Shown one piece after another: positions 1 through 8,562 of a DNA stretch of 44,571 nucleotides (position 1 is its first letter; every line of letters begins with the position of its first letter). A program made the position numbers and the translations under genes. Below the pieces are notes generated by a model. The model was not told the DNA's origin. It made no database searches and saw only the letters and a list, made by a program, of their open reading frames with translations. This DNA comes from an uncultured Clostridia bacterium. GTDB lineage: Bacteria > Bacillota > Clostridia > TANB77 > CAG-508. Where the stretch lies: positions 1-44,571 of the forward strand of contig CALXKC010000005.1 in NCBI GenBank assembly GCA_944388775.1, read 5' to 3'.

Positions 1-1003
1 ATCCTATATTTGCAAATAAATATGATGAATTGATATTTGCTACTACTTCTCCTTCTCCTGCTATCGTTACTTCATAATATCCGTTCTCATTTTGCTCATA
101 CCAGCCTAAATATTTTCCTTTGCTACCATCTGTTACATCATATGTGTTTCCATCATTTAAACTATGCCCTGTCCCTACTAATGTATTCTTTATTTCTACA
201 CTTTGTATTAATCCTCTTTCTATTGGCATTCCTAAGAAATATGATTCTGATGTATTTTCAGTACTTGTTGCTACTAATGTTGTACTGTCTTTTATTACAT
301 ATGGGCCAAAACATTCTTCTTTTTCTATTTCTCCTACTACCACTCTTACCCACAAATAATAATCTCCTCCTATTGATGCACTACTATTTACTGTTGTTGT
401 CCTTCTTCTTCCTTCTCCTTGAAGAGTTGCTACTTGAAATTCACTATCTGCTGGTGCTGTATTTTTATCTTGACTCCATGCACTTACTAGCATAAAGTCT
501 ACATCTCCTATGTCTATTGGTGTTTCTACTGTTAAATCTACACTTTGTATGAATTCTGGTGTTGTATTACTTTCTGGATTTGCTATTATATTTGCTTGTG
601 TTAATAAATCTTCTTCTTTTCCTAGATATTCTACTTCTCCATCTCTACTTACTTTATATATTCTTCCACTATCCAAAAATTTTACAAAATATCCATAGTC
701 TACTTCATCTATTGTTACTTCTGTTTCTCCTTCTCCTGTTATTATATCTAGTTCATTTTGTAACTCACTTCTTACTAAATTTCCTCTTTTATTTTTTCCC
801 ATTGCTTGCACTACTGCTCTATCTACTACTTCTTTTTCATTTGCTATTTCTGTTTTTTCTTTTGCTTCATTTGCATTCCCTATTAATCCACCTTCTCCTG
901 ATACTGCTCCTATTGTTATACTTGCTAAGATTAGCAAAACTACTATTGTTGTTACTAGTGCTATTAGTGTTATTCCTTGTTCTTTCTTTATCTTATTTTC
1001 CAT
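1..1003 (-). CDS. Type IV pilin-like protein, partial (C-terminus outside window)
   Basis: The frame is open from an ATG at 1003 to the window edge, giving about 334 residues. The start is supported by an AGAAGGAGA ribosome binding site seven bases upstream; the ATG at 1008 is out of frame and hits a stop after six codons. The N-terminus has a short basic leader, the class III (prepilin) motif KKEQGITLIAL and a hydrophobic helix (about residues 6-33), typical of secreted pseudopilins of gut Clostridia. The rest is a polar, Thr/Glu/Ser-rich extracellular region with no domain I recognise. Codons are strikingly A-ending (GTA, ATA, ACA, GGA, AGA, GAA), more than in neighbours. It is divergent from the dipeptidase gene. 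Confidence 0.75.
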   Translation of the reverse strand, partial: MENKIKKEQGITLIALVTTIVVLLILASITIGAVSGEGGLIGNANEAKEKTEIANEKEVVDRAVVQAMGKNKRGNLVRSELQNELDIITGEGETEVTIDEVDYGYFVKFLDSGRIYKVSRDGEVEYLGKEEDLLTQANIIANPESNTTPEFIQSVDLTVETPIDIGDVDFMLVSAWSQDKNTAPADSEFQVATLQGEGRRRTTTVNSSASIGGDYYLWVRVVVGEIEKEECFGPYVIKDSTTLVATSTENTSESYFLGMPIERGLIQSVEIKNTLVGTGHSLNDGNTYDVTDGSKGKYLGWYEQNENGYYEVTIAGEGEVVANINSSYLFANIG

Positions 1004-1181
1004 TCCATTTTCTCCTTCTTTTGTCCCTTTTTTATTTTTCAAACTTATTTTTCTAAATAAAATTATATTTTTTAAGAAGGAGTTTTTTCAATGTTTTTAT
1101 TGTTTTTTACTTGTACATTTTTTACATAATTTTCTATTTTTTCTATGGTTTACAAATTTCCAGGGGAATTTCTCAAATTTA

Positions 1182-1210
1182 TTGATATATAACATATTTA
1201 GATATATAAT
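1182..1210 (+). promoter_or_regulatory. Sigma-A promoter of the M20 dipeptidase gene
   Basis: TTGATA at 1182-1187 and TATAAT at 1205-1210 are separated by exactly 17 bases. The start codon is 35 bases downstream at 1245, preceded by an AAAGGA ribosome binding site. Confidence 0.75.
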
Positions 1211-1244
1211 AGAATATATTTAATCAAGGGAAAGGACTGGTTAT

Positions 1245-2657
1245 ATGATTGAAAAGTTTATGAATGAAAAAAAAGAAGAGATAATAAAAAAACTTCAAGG
1301 TCTAATCCAAATACCTAGTGTATATGAACAAAGTAACAATCCTAAATATCCATTTGGAGAAAATGTAAATAAAGCTTTAGAATACACTTTAGATTTAGGA
1401 CAACGCTTAGGTTTTAAAACTAAAAATATTGATGGTTATTGTGGATATATAGAATTTGGTGAAGGTGATGAATTAATTGGAATTATAGGTCACTTAGATG
1501 TTGTTCCTGAAGGTGAAAATTGGACATATCCTCCTTTTAGTGGAGCAATTGCTAACAATTGCATTTTTGGTAGAGGTGCAATTGATGATAAAGGTCCTGT
1601 TATAGCATCTTTATATGCTATGAAGTATGTGATGGAAACAGCAAAAATAAAAAAACGTGTTAGATTAATTTTAGGTTTAAATGAAGAACGAAATTGGAAT
1701 TGTATAAAATATTATAAAGCTCATGAAGAAATTCCTTCTATTGGATTCAGTCCGGATGCTGATTTTCCTTGCATTTATGCTGAGAAGGCTGTACTTACTC
1801 AAGAAATAAAGGCTGATATTTCTCAATTTAAAAATTTTGATATTAAAATAACAAATATTGATTGTAACAATAACGCTACTAATGTTGTACCTAAAATTTG
1901 TAGTGCTATTTTAAGTATTGATACAAATAAAATAAAGTCTGATGATTTTATTAATAATTTGAAAAACATTATTAATAATTCTGGTTTTGAGATTGACATA
2001 TATAAAATAGATGATGAAGAAATTAAACTTACATCTCATGGTATATCTGCACATGCAGCACATCCTGATTTAGGTATTAATTCTATTTCTAGATTAATTA
2101 TTATCCTTGATAAAATTTTTAAAGTTTATGGATATACAATTGATTTATTTGACTTTTTTACTAAATATATTGGTTTACAATTTGATGGCAAAAATTTAGG
2201 AATTAACTTTGAGGATGAATCTGGTAGACTTACTTTAAATGTTGGATATATTGGAATTGAAAATAATTTTATAAAAATAAAAATGAATTTAAGAGTCCCT
2301 GTTCATACTGATATTACTAAAATTGGTGCAGCTTTTATTAAAAATACTTGTGAATATATAAATCTTGACTTTGATACATCTCACTATATGCCTGCTTTAT
2401 ATATTGACCCAAATTCCGAATTAGTTCAATCTCTTTGTAAAATTTATAATGAAGAAACTAACTCTAGTTGCAAACCAATTGCAATTGGCGGTGCAACTTT
2501 TGCCAGAGCTTTTCCTAATTGTATTTCTTTTGGAGCAAATTTTCCAGGTGATAAGGATATGTGTCATCAAACTGATGAATTTATTAGTATTGACAAATTA
2601 TTGATGGCTTGTAAAATTTATGCAAAAGCAATTTTATTTTTAGGAAACAGGGATTAG
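1245..2657 (+). CDS. pepV: M20 family dipeptidase (PepV/Sapep-like)
   Basis: A 470-residue cytosolic zinc dipeptidase of the M20 family, expected to release amino acids from dipeptides. Metal-site motifs are visible in order: GHLDVVPEG (His83, Asp85), GRGAIDDKGP (Asp115), the NEERNW segment with Glu147/Glu148 (general base and ligand), SPDADFP around Asp171/Asp173, and a C-terminal CHQTDE histidine. The spacing and the GFSPDADFPCIYAEKA segment resemble PepV rather than DapE. It has a sigma-A promoter of its own. The stop codon (TAG 2655-2657) lies inside a palindromic repeat, so the final residues GNRD are repeat-encoded. The gene uses CGT, CGC and CGA for Arg but no CGG. Confidence 0.9.
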   Translation: MIEKFMNEKKEEIIKKLQGLIQIPSVYEQSNNPKYPFGENVNKALEYTLDLGQRLGFKTKNIDGYCGYIEFGEGDELIGIIGHLDVVPEGENWTYPPFSGAIANNCIFGRGAIDDKGPVIASLYAMKYVMETAKIKKRVRLILGLNEERNWNCIKYYKAHEEIPSIGFSPDADFPCIYAEKAVLTQEIKADISQFKNFDIKITNIDCNNNATNVVPKICSAILSIDTNKIKSDDFINNLKNIINNSGFEIDIYKIDDEEIKLTSHGISAHAAHPDLGINSISRLIIILDKIFKVYGYTIDLFDFFTKYIGLQFDGKNLGINFEDESGRLTLNVGYIGIENNFIKIKMNLRVPVHTDITKIGAAFIKNTCEYINLDFDTSHYMPALYIDPNSELVQSLCKIYNEETNSSCKPIAIGGATFARAFPNCISFGANFPGDKDMCHQTDEFISIDKLLMACKIYAKAILFLGNRD

Positions 2658-2675
2658 GGACGGCCCTAATCCCTG
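2648..2675. repeat. GGGAC-type palindromic repeat, copy 1
   Basis: A perfect 12-bp inverted repeat (2648-2659 and 2664-2675) with a 4-base ACGG loop; the core is AGGGATTAGGGACGG. It overlaps the stop codon of the dipeptidase gene. No T-run follows on the plus strand, so it is not an ordinary terminator. Confidence 0.8.
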
Positions 2676-2682
2676 CAAACAA

Positions 2683-2876
2683 AAAAATACCCCCGCCTTA
2701 GCCGTCAGATACTTGGAATTTTTAAGGACCTGCTCCTAAAAACAGGTGGGTGCCTACCTAAATACTCATGGGCTTCTCACTACAAACGGTGAGCTTGCAC
2801 GCCATATTTACGAGATCAGCCCCTCTTAAATGTGTGTTGGTTCTAAAAATTCTGTCTATACGCACTACGCAGGGAA
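2683..2876 (-). ncRNA. ssrS: Probable 6S RNA
   Basis: A GC-richer island in AT-rich intergenic sequence, best read on the minus strand. The 5' end (CCCTGCGTAGTGCG, about 2875) can pair with the 3' end (GGCGGGGG, about 2691-2698). The stem is followed by TATTTTTTTG at 2681-2690, as in an intrinsic terminator. A second paired segment (CAGA-AATTTTT with AAAAATT-UCTG) and an internal hairpin, AGGTAGGCACCCACCT, resemble Firmicutes 6S RNA, which mimics an open promoter and binds sigma-A RNA polymerase. The length of about 190 nt fits. A possible promoter (TTGTAA-N17-TAAAAT) lies about 60 bases upstream of the assumed 5' end. The identification is from memory of the family; another structured RNA is possible. 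Confidence 0.5.
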
Positions 2877-3153
2877 AATTAATTACTATTTTTATTTTTT
2901 ATCTTATCTATATTGCTCTCTTCTTAAGTTATTTTTATTTTAGCACATCATACTAATATTTACAAATATCATTTTTTTAATTTAAAGTGTTTTTCATTCT
3001 TTTATATTATTTTATCTCACTTTTTATTAATTATTCTCATTTATTTTAACTTTTTTAAATTTGATTTTTATATAAATTTATGCTAAAATTAATTAAATTT
3101 ATGTGGAGATTTTAGGCTTTATTAACTTATATAGAGTCTTTTTTATTTCACTT
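2877..3153. other. AT-rich intergenic region
   Basis: About 280 bases between the RNA gene and the membrane protein gene. It is nearly pure A/T and contains the possible upstream promoter of the RNA; I see no gene in it. Confidence 0.5.
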
Positions 3154-3828
3154 TTACATTACATATAATAGTATGCAGAAAAATTGCAAAATGCTACCTG
3201 CTAAAATGAATAAATGAAATACTGAGTGCATATATTTATGTTTTTTACCTAAAGCATATAAAACAGCTCCAACTGTATATGCTATACCTCCAGAAAGTAA
3301 TAATATAAATCCAGTTTTTCCTAACAATTGTGGCAACAAATTAATTTTTACAACAATACACCATCCCATAATCAAATAGCATATCATTGAAAACTTTTTA
3401 TATTTTTTTATATCTATTGAATTTAGTGTAATCCCTAAAATTGCAACAGCCCAAATAACTCCAAAAATCACCCAGCCAGTTGCTGTGTCATATTCTCTTA
3501 ATGTACAAAGTGCAAATGGTGTATATGAACCTGCAATTAATAAAAATATTGAGCAATGATCTAAAACCTGAAATACTCTTTTTGAATATCTTTTTGGATT
3601 TAATCCATGATAAATGCTGGACATTGTATATAAAATAATCATTGTAACACCATATATTGAACCACTTACAACACCATATGCATTTCCGTTAATAGCTGCA
3701 AATACAACACATAATACCAATGCAACTATACCTACTACCGCTCCCACAATATGAGAAGTCATATTAAAAATTTCTTCTCCTTTTGTATATGTTGGTAATA
3801 TTCTATCTTTTAATTTTATTCTTGTCAT
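3154..3828 (-). CDS. trhA: Hemolysin III family (PAQR-type) membrane protein
   Basis: A 224-residue protein with seven predicted transmembrane helices. Conserved PAQR/HlyIII features are visible: EEIFNMTSHIVG near the N-terminus, SSIYHGL in the second/third helix region, DHCSIFLLIAGSYTPF in the middle, and HSVFHLFILAGS near the C-terminus. The His and Asp residues are those that bind zinc in this superfamily. Members are linked to membrane homeostasis; the haemolysin name is historical. An AAGGAAA ribosome binding site precedes the ATG at 3828. It stands alone, divergent from murC. Confidence 0.9.
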   Translation of the reverse strand: MTRIKLKDRILPTYTKGEEIFNMTSHIVGAVVGIVALVLCVVFAAINGNAYGVVSGSIYGVTMIILYTMSSIYHGLNPKRYSKRVFQVLDHCSIFLLIAGSYTPFALCTLREYDTATGWVIFGVIWAVAILGITLNSIDIKKYKKFSMICYLIMGWCIVVKINLLPQLLGKTGFILLLSGGIAYTVGAVLYALGKKHKYMHSVFHLFILAGSILQFFCILLYVM

Positions 3829-4048
3829 AAAATTTCCTTATATATATGATAACAATTTATAAATTATTGCCATCATACATTCCCTTCTTTCAATTTATTT
3901 TTTATATTATATCACATTTATCATTTTTGAAAAGTATTTTTACAAGATTTTCACATAACTCTACTTTTCATACACCATTTGTTTTCTTTTTCATAATATA
4001 TAAATATATCTTACTATTGTTCTGAATAACTTTTTTCTTTGAAAAGTA

Positions 4049-4077
4049 TTGAATTTTCACGCATTTAAGTATATAAT
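4049..4077 (+). promoter_or_regulatory. Sigma-A promoter of murC
   Basis: TTGAAT at 4049-4054 and TATAAT at 4072-4077 with a 17-base spacer, 40 bases before the murC start codon. The surrounding 290-base intergenic region is otherwise AT-rich and featureless. Confidence 0.7.
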
Positions 4078-4117
4078 ATTTTTACTAAATGAAAATTCCT
4101 AGGGGAGTGATTTTTTT

Positions 4118-5500
4118 ATGCCAAATATAACTAATTTAAAAAAATATAAAAATATACATATGATTGGAATCGGTGGAGTTAGTATGAGTGGAATTGCTGC
4201 AATACTAAAGAATTGGGGCTTTAATGTTACTGGATCTGACATGTCCGATTCTGAAGCAGTACAAGAATTAAAAAATAAAGAAATAAAAGTTACAATTGGT
4301 CACAATCTAGAAGATGTTGCAAATTCTGATGTTGTGGTTTATTCTGCTGCAATAAAAAAAGATGACCCTGAAATGGTAGAAGCTCACAGGCTTAATATTC
4401 CTACAATTGAAAGAGCTGATTTTTTAGGTGAAATTACTAGATGTTATCAAGATACTATATGTATTTCTGGAACTCATGGAAAAACTACTACTACTTCTAT
4501 GGTTTCTATTGCATTTATTGAAGCTTTAAAAGACCCAAGTATTCAAGTTGGAGCTTATTTAAATGCTATTAAAGGTAACTATTTAGTTGGTAATAGTGAA
4601 CATTTTATTATTGAAGCATGTGAATATGTTGAAAGTTTTCTAAAGTTTAGTCCTAAAGCTGAAATTATTTTGAATATTGATAATGACCACCTAGATTATT
4701 TTAAAACTTTTGACAATATTAAAAATGCTTTTATTAAATATGTTAAATTATTACCTGATGATGGTATTTTAGTAATTAATGGTGATGATAAAAATTGTTT
4801 AGATTTAAAACAATATACAAATGCAAAAGTTACTTCTTATGGTATAGATAATAAGAATGCTGATTTTTATGCTGATAATATTGTGTTTGATAATGATGGA
4901 TTTGCATCTTTTGATGTATATCATAATGGGAAATTGTTTGGACATTTTAACCTTTCAGTTCCTGGAAAGCATAATGTTTTAAATGCTTTAGCATGTATTT
5001 GTTTATGTGTAAATTATTCAATTGATGTTCCACATATTCAAACTGCTTTAAAAAAATTTACTGGGGCACATAGAAGGTTTGAATTTAAAGCTAAAATAAA
5101 TGATACTATTAGTGTTTATGATGATTATGGTCATCATCCTACTGAAATAGTTGCAACTGCAAATTCTTTGAAAAATAAAAAATATAATGAATCTTGGGTT
5201 GTTTTTCAACCTCATACATATAGTAGAACTAAAAATTTGTTAGATGATTTTGCAAATGCTTTGTTAAATTTTGACCACATAATAGTTTTAGATATATATG
5301 CTGCAAGGGAAACAAATACTTATAATATTTCTTCTAAAGATTTAGTTGATAAAATTAATTCTTTGGGTAAGCATGCTTTATACATTCCTGATTTTGATGA
5401 ATGTGTTTCTTTTGTAAAGTCTCATGTAAAACCTAATGATGTTGTTATGACTTTGGGTGCTGGTACGGTTACTCAAATTGGTCCAATGCTGTTAAAATAG
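4118..5500 (+). CDS. murC: UDP-N-acetylmuramate--L-alanine ligase MurC
   Basis: A 460-residue cytosolic Mur ligase that adds L-alanine to UDP-MurNAc in peptidoglycan precursor synthesis. It starts with the nucleotide-binding GIGGVSMSG (about 17-25), then the ATP-binding P-loop GTHGKTTTT (118-126), a central ligase domain with the EACEY and NIDNDHLDYF segments, and a C-terminal domain beginning near the DDYGHHPTE motif. Length is normal for MurC. The start has an AGGGGAGTG ribosome binding site and a sigma-A promoter. Its stop overlaps the end of the convergent spoIVB gene when that is read to 5492; a palindromic repeat begins right at the stop. Confidence 0.96.
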   Translation: MPNITNLKKYKNIHMIGIGGVSMSGIAAILKNWGFNVTGSDMSDSEAVQELKNKEIKVTIGHNLEDVANSDVVVYSAAIKKDDPEMVEAHRLNIPTIERADFLGEITRCYQDTICISGTHGKTTTTSMVSIAFIEALKDPSIQVGAYLNAIKGNYLVGNSEHFIIEACEYVESFLKFSPKAEIILNIDNDHLDYFKTFDNIKNAFIKYVKLLPDDGILVINGDDKNCLDLKQYTNAKVTSYGIDNKNADFYADNIVFDNDGFASFDVYHNGKLFGHFNLSVPGKHNVLNALACICLCVNYSIDVPHIQTALKKFTGAHRRFEFKAKINDTISVYDDYGHHPTEIVATANSLKNKKYNESWVVFQPHTYSRTKNLLDDFANALLNFDHIIVLDIYAARETNTYNISSKDLVDKINSLGKHALYIPDFDECVSFVKSHVKPNDVVMTLGAGTVTQIGPMLLK

Positions 5501-6749
5501 AGGGATTTTAAGCTCCGTCCCCCGAATCCCTCTAGCTTGTTTTAACATTATATCTCCAAATACTGCATATCCTTCTTCTGGGTTATTTACTAATACATGT
5601 GTAACTGCCCCAATAAATTTTCCATTTTGAATTATTGGTGACCCTGACATTCCCTGTATTATTCCACCCGTTTTTTCTAATAATCTTTCATCTGTTACTT
5701 TTATTTCCATACTTTTATTGTCATAATTATTTTCTTTAAATATTTTCTCAATCTCTATTTCATATTCTTGTACAGTCTTATTATCTAAACTACAAAGTAT
5801 TGTTGCTTTACCTAGTTGTATTTCGTCTCTTGTTGCAACTTCCATTTCTTTTGATGTATCTATACTTAATCCTGATAAATTGTCTACTTTGCCATATATA
5901 CCAAATTTAGTATTTTTATCTATATTTCCTATATTTACTTGGTTTTCTATTGTTCCTTGAATTTTACCTGGATTGCCACTTTCTCCTTTTGTTATATTTA
6001 ATATTCTTGTTGTTACAAATTCTCCTGATGCAATATTTATCAGTTCTCCTGTGTCTATATCTGTTATTCCATGTCCGCAATGCTCCAAATGTTTTTGTAC
6101 TTGGTTCATAAAATGTTACTGTTCCGACTCCTGCTGCACTATCTCTTACCCATAAACCTAGTTTGTATTCATCTTTACTTGTTTGTACTGGTTCAATACT
6201 ACATTCTTTACTTTCTTCGTCATGTATATATGTTATTTGCAAATTGTTACCATTTGAGCTATTTACACATTCTACTAGTTCCTCTGTTGAACTTATATTT
6301 TTTTCATTTATTTTTGTTATTCTGTCTCCTTCTTCTATTCCTGTGTTTTCATATGGTTTATGCTTTCTATTGTCTATTCCCTCTATTTCTGACATTCCTA
6401 CTACTAGTACTCCACTTGTATATAGTTTTACTCCTGCAATGTTTCCAACTGGAATTACTGTTGTTCTTGGCAAAACATCTACTTCTACATCCTTGGTTAG
6501 TAATTTATCAAATAAACTTACTTGGAGTGTCTTTTTTCCAGATTCACTTGCTATTGCCTCACTATTATTTGAAGAAGTTTCTATCGTTTTTTCATTTGAA
6601 TTTATTTCAATTCCAAATATTGTTCTCATTGATATTTTTTCTCCCTCAAATACCACTAATTCATCTGGTAGGTTTTGCCATACTAAAAGATACATATAAA
6701 TGACCAATAATAAAAATACTAATAGTAGCTTAAAAATTGTTTTTTTCAT
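5492..6749 (-). CDS. spoIVB: SpoIVB sporulation protease (S55), split by a +1 shift at CGG
   Basis: SpoIVB is a forespore-secreted serine protease that signals pro-sigma-K processing in the mother cell. The gene is in two frames: 6749 to codon 224 (N-terminal membrane helix about residues 4-24, PDZ domain about 105-185), then 6076 to 5492 (S55 protease domain). The switch is at an in-frame CGG (6077-6075). Skipping the C gives GAL-G-HGITD, so the Gly is residue 225 and the catalytic His 226. With one residue at the switch the triad is His226, Asp353, Ser368 (GMSGSP); the distances of 127 and 142 equal those I recall for B. subtilis (His236, Asp363, Ser378). The total of about 418 residues is normal. 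The last dozen residues come from a repeat. The unshifted frame loses the whole protease domain. Confidence 0.9.
5499..5533. repeat. GGGAC-type palindromic repeat, copy 2 (inside spoIVB 3' end)
   Basis: The outer arms AGAGGGATT (5499-5507) and AATCCCTCT (5525-5533) are perfect inverted repeats; the interior holds GGGGGACGGAGC on the minus strand. It lies at the murC stop and encodes the spoIVB tail RGIRGTELKIPLF in the plain frame. Confidence 0.75.
6075..6077 (-). other. CGG recoding site in spoIVB (+1, read as Gly)
   Basis: Codon 225 in the upstream frame is CGG followed by A. The downstream protease frame starts one base later with GGA. Context is GCA TTG C GGA CAT. The Gly precedes the catalytic His in the family, so the frame change must occur here. 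Confidence 0.85.
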
Positions 6750-6770
6750 AAAAAACCTCCATGCTACTAT

Positions 6771-6799
6771 TAGTATTTACTTTTTGTTTCATTTTATAC
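6771..6799 (-). promoter_or_regulatory. Sigma-F/G-type promoter of spoIVB
   Basis: On the minus strand GTATA (6799-6795) and AATACTA (6777-6771) are separated by 17 bases, matching GYATA and CATACTA of forespore promoters except for the first -10 base. It lies about 20 bases before the spoIVB ATG, which has a GGAGG ribosome binding site. This suggests spoIVB is transcribed separately from the pilus operon upstream. Confidence 0.6.
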
Positions 6800-6813
6800 G
6801 TTACAATAAATAA

Positions 6814-8439
6814 CTATGCAGAAAAATTAACTTTTAATAATTCTGGATTATTATTTGTTTTATACATACTATATCGTTCTCTACCTAGTGCTGTAAAATA
6901 ATATTTTGCTAAAGCTCCTCCTTTGTCTGCCATATATGCATATATACTATTGCCATATGTATTTGCTGTATTCATATCACTATTTAAATCTTCAACATTT
7001 GATTGATGAACGATACTTGTATAGCATCCCATTTCTTTATGTGGATAATAATACGTTACTCCTGTATCAGTAGTTACAGACTTTCTTTCAAAATCCACAT
7101 TAAAATATGCCCCTGTTATAGTATCATTGCCTACTAATTCTTTATCTGTTGCTCTATGATATTGTCCGTCTGATGTAATTATATATACTGAATCAGTGTT
7201 TACAACTTCTTCTGTTTTCGTATTTGTTATTATTGAATATCCATTATATACTTTTCCGCCTATACTTAGCCCTTGTAAAAAGCTAATTACTGATACATTA
7301 TTTAGTATTTTGTCCCATTCAGTTTCTTCTAGTTCAGGCATTTGGAAATTTGTAGTTGTACCTCCACCATAATTATTATAATTTGCAATTGCAATTGATA
7401 GATTTTTCTCAATTGAATATCTAATTACTTGTAATCTATGTTGATTAAATTTTGAATTTGGATCTTCTATTGATACCCCTTTATTAGCACTATCATTTTG
7501 TCTTACAAAAATATACTCATCTGCCCATTCTTCTTTTTCTGCAAGACCGGTGGCACCTGTATCTTCATATACTGCATCTGATGTTTTTAAATCTCCTAAA
7601 TTTGTTTCTACCCAATTTGTGAATTCCTTAGCCTCTTTATAATATTGAACTCCTGAATCATTTACTGATTTGTAATCTACATCTTGATAAGATTTAGTTC
7701 CATTAGAAAGTGAATACCATCCTGATGCATCTTCATAATACTTAACTCCATTTACTTTTGTATATGTTGCTTGATTTGTTGAATCTATATATTCAGTAAG
7801 TGTTTCTTCATTTATTGTTATTCCTCTATATGTTATGCTATTATTTGTTGAATCATAAGTTCCTACATTATCTAGTAAATATCCATATCTAAAAACTGGT
7901 GTTCCATTAACTGTTCCTTGAACTGTTATGTAATTATCTAGAGAATATGTTATTACTACATCCGTATTTGATCCTTTTTTATATCTACAACTATAAAAAA
8001 TATATGGTTTTAATCCTGATACCCTTTCACCATTTTGATATGTTGATCCAGCTCCATAATCCTCTGATGTCAATGTATTTGTAAATGGTGAATAGATATA
8101 ATATCCATCATACATTGTATATACTATTGCTGGTACATATTGTTTTAATATATCTTCATTATATCCTGCCATATTAAAGTTAGTTGCAATAGAATTAAAA
8201 AATGTATTAACAGATGCTTCTATGTCCCTCAGCTTAGAGTTTGCTAAATCTGATGTACTATTATTTATAGTATTTAATTGAAATGCTTTTAGTGCATCAT
8301 ATGTAGAATTTAATAATTTTTGATCATATGACAGTTGTAAATCAATAGTTTTTACTTGATTTTGTACATATTCACTTAAAATCATAGAAATTGGTAATAT
8401 TATAATAACAAATATAACCGCTAAATTTTGTATTTTCAT
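6814..8439 (-). CDS. Membrane-anchored pilus-cluster protein of unknown function
   Basis: A 541-residue protein with an N-terminal hydrophobic helix (about residues 7-22) and a large polar remainder rich in Tyr, Asn, Thr and Ser, presumably outside the cell. I recognise no catalytic motif; segments such as MYDGYYIYSPF and a final SMYKTNN are visible. It is the last gene of the Tad-like operon before spoIVB. By position it could be a tip or minor pilin-like component, comparable with TadG; that is inference. A 23-bp-arm inverted repeat lies just upstream, so its mRNA level may differ from the pilin genes. Confidence 0.7.
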   Translation of the reverse strand: MKIQNLAVIFVIIILPISMILSEYVQNQVKTIDLQLSYDQKLLNSTYDALKAFQLNTINNSTSDLANSKLRDIEASVNTFFNSIATNFNMAGYNEDILKQYVPAIVYTMYDGYYIYSPFTNTLTSEDYGAGSTYQNGERVSGLKPYIFYSCRYKKGSNTDVVITYSLDNYITVQGTVNGTPVFRYGYLLDNVGTYDSTNNSITYRGITINEETLTEYIDSTNQATYTKVNGVKYYEDASGWYSLSNGTKSYQDVDYKSVNDSGVQYYKEAKEFTNWVETNLGDLKTSDAVYEDTGATGLAEKEEWADEYIFVRQNDSANKGVSIEDPNSKFNQHRLQVIRYSIEKNLSIAIANYNNYGGGTTTNFQMPELEETEWDKILNNVSVISFLQGLSIGGKVYNGYSIITNTKTEEVVNTDSVYIITSDGQYHRATDKELVGNDTITGAYFNVDFERKSVTTDTGVTYYYPHKEMGCYTSIVHQSNVEDLNSDMNTANTYGNSIYAYMADKGGALAKYYFTALGRERYSMYKTNNNPELLKVNFSA

Positions 8440-8481
8440 ATTTCTATCTTTCCTTTGTTTGTATTATAAATTAATCAAACT

Positions 8482-8546
8482 GAATATGTCCTATAATATG
8501 AATTTAATAATATAGCTGACAGTAATTCATATTATAGGACACATTC
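8482..8546. repeat. Long inverted repeat between two pilus genes
   Basis: Arms 8482-8504 and 8524-8546 are complementary over 23 bp with one mismatch (the inner 18 bp are perfect), around a 19-base loop. No T-run follows on the minus strand. It may act as an mRNA-stabilising stem or a weak attenuator inside the operon. Confidence 0.75.
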
Positions 8547-8562
8547 TCTAGTACATTATATT

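Noticed and set aside
37-1056. Long leucine-rich open frames on the plus strand
   Set aside because: They are the antisense of the pilin-like gene on the minus strand; low-complexity Leu arises from A-ending purine-rich codons on the other strand.
2648-2675. Repeat copy 1 as terminator of the dipeptidase gene
   Set aside because: Good stem, but followed by CAAAC and A-run, no T-run on the plus strand.
2768-2956. Small plus-strand frame of 62 codons
   Set aside because: Overlaps the structured RNA and has no ribosome binding site or coding pattern.
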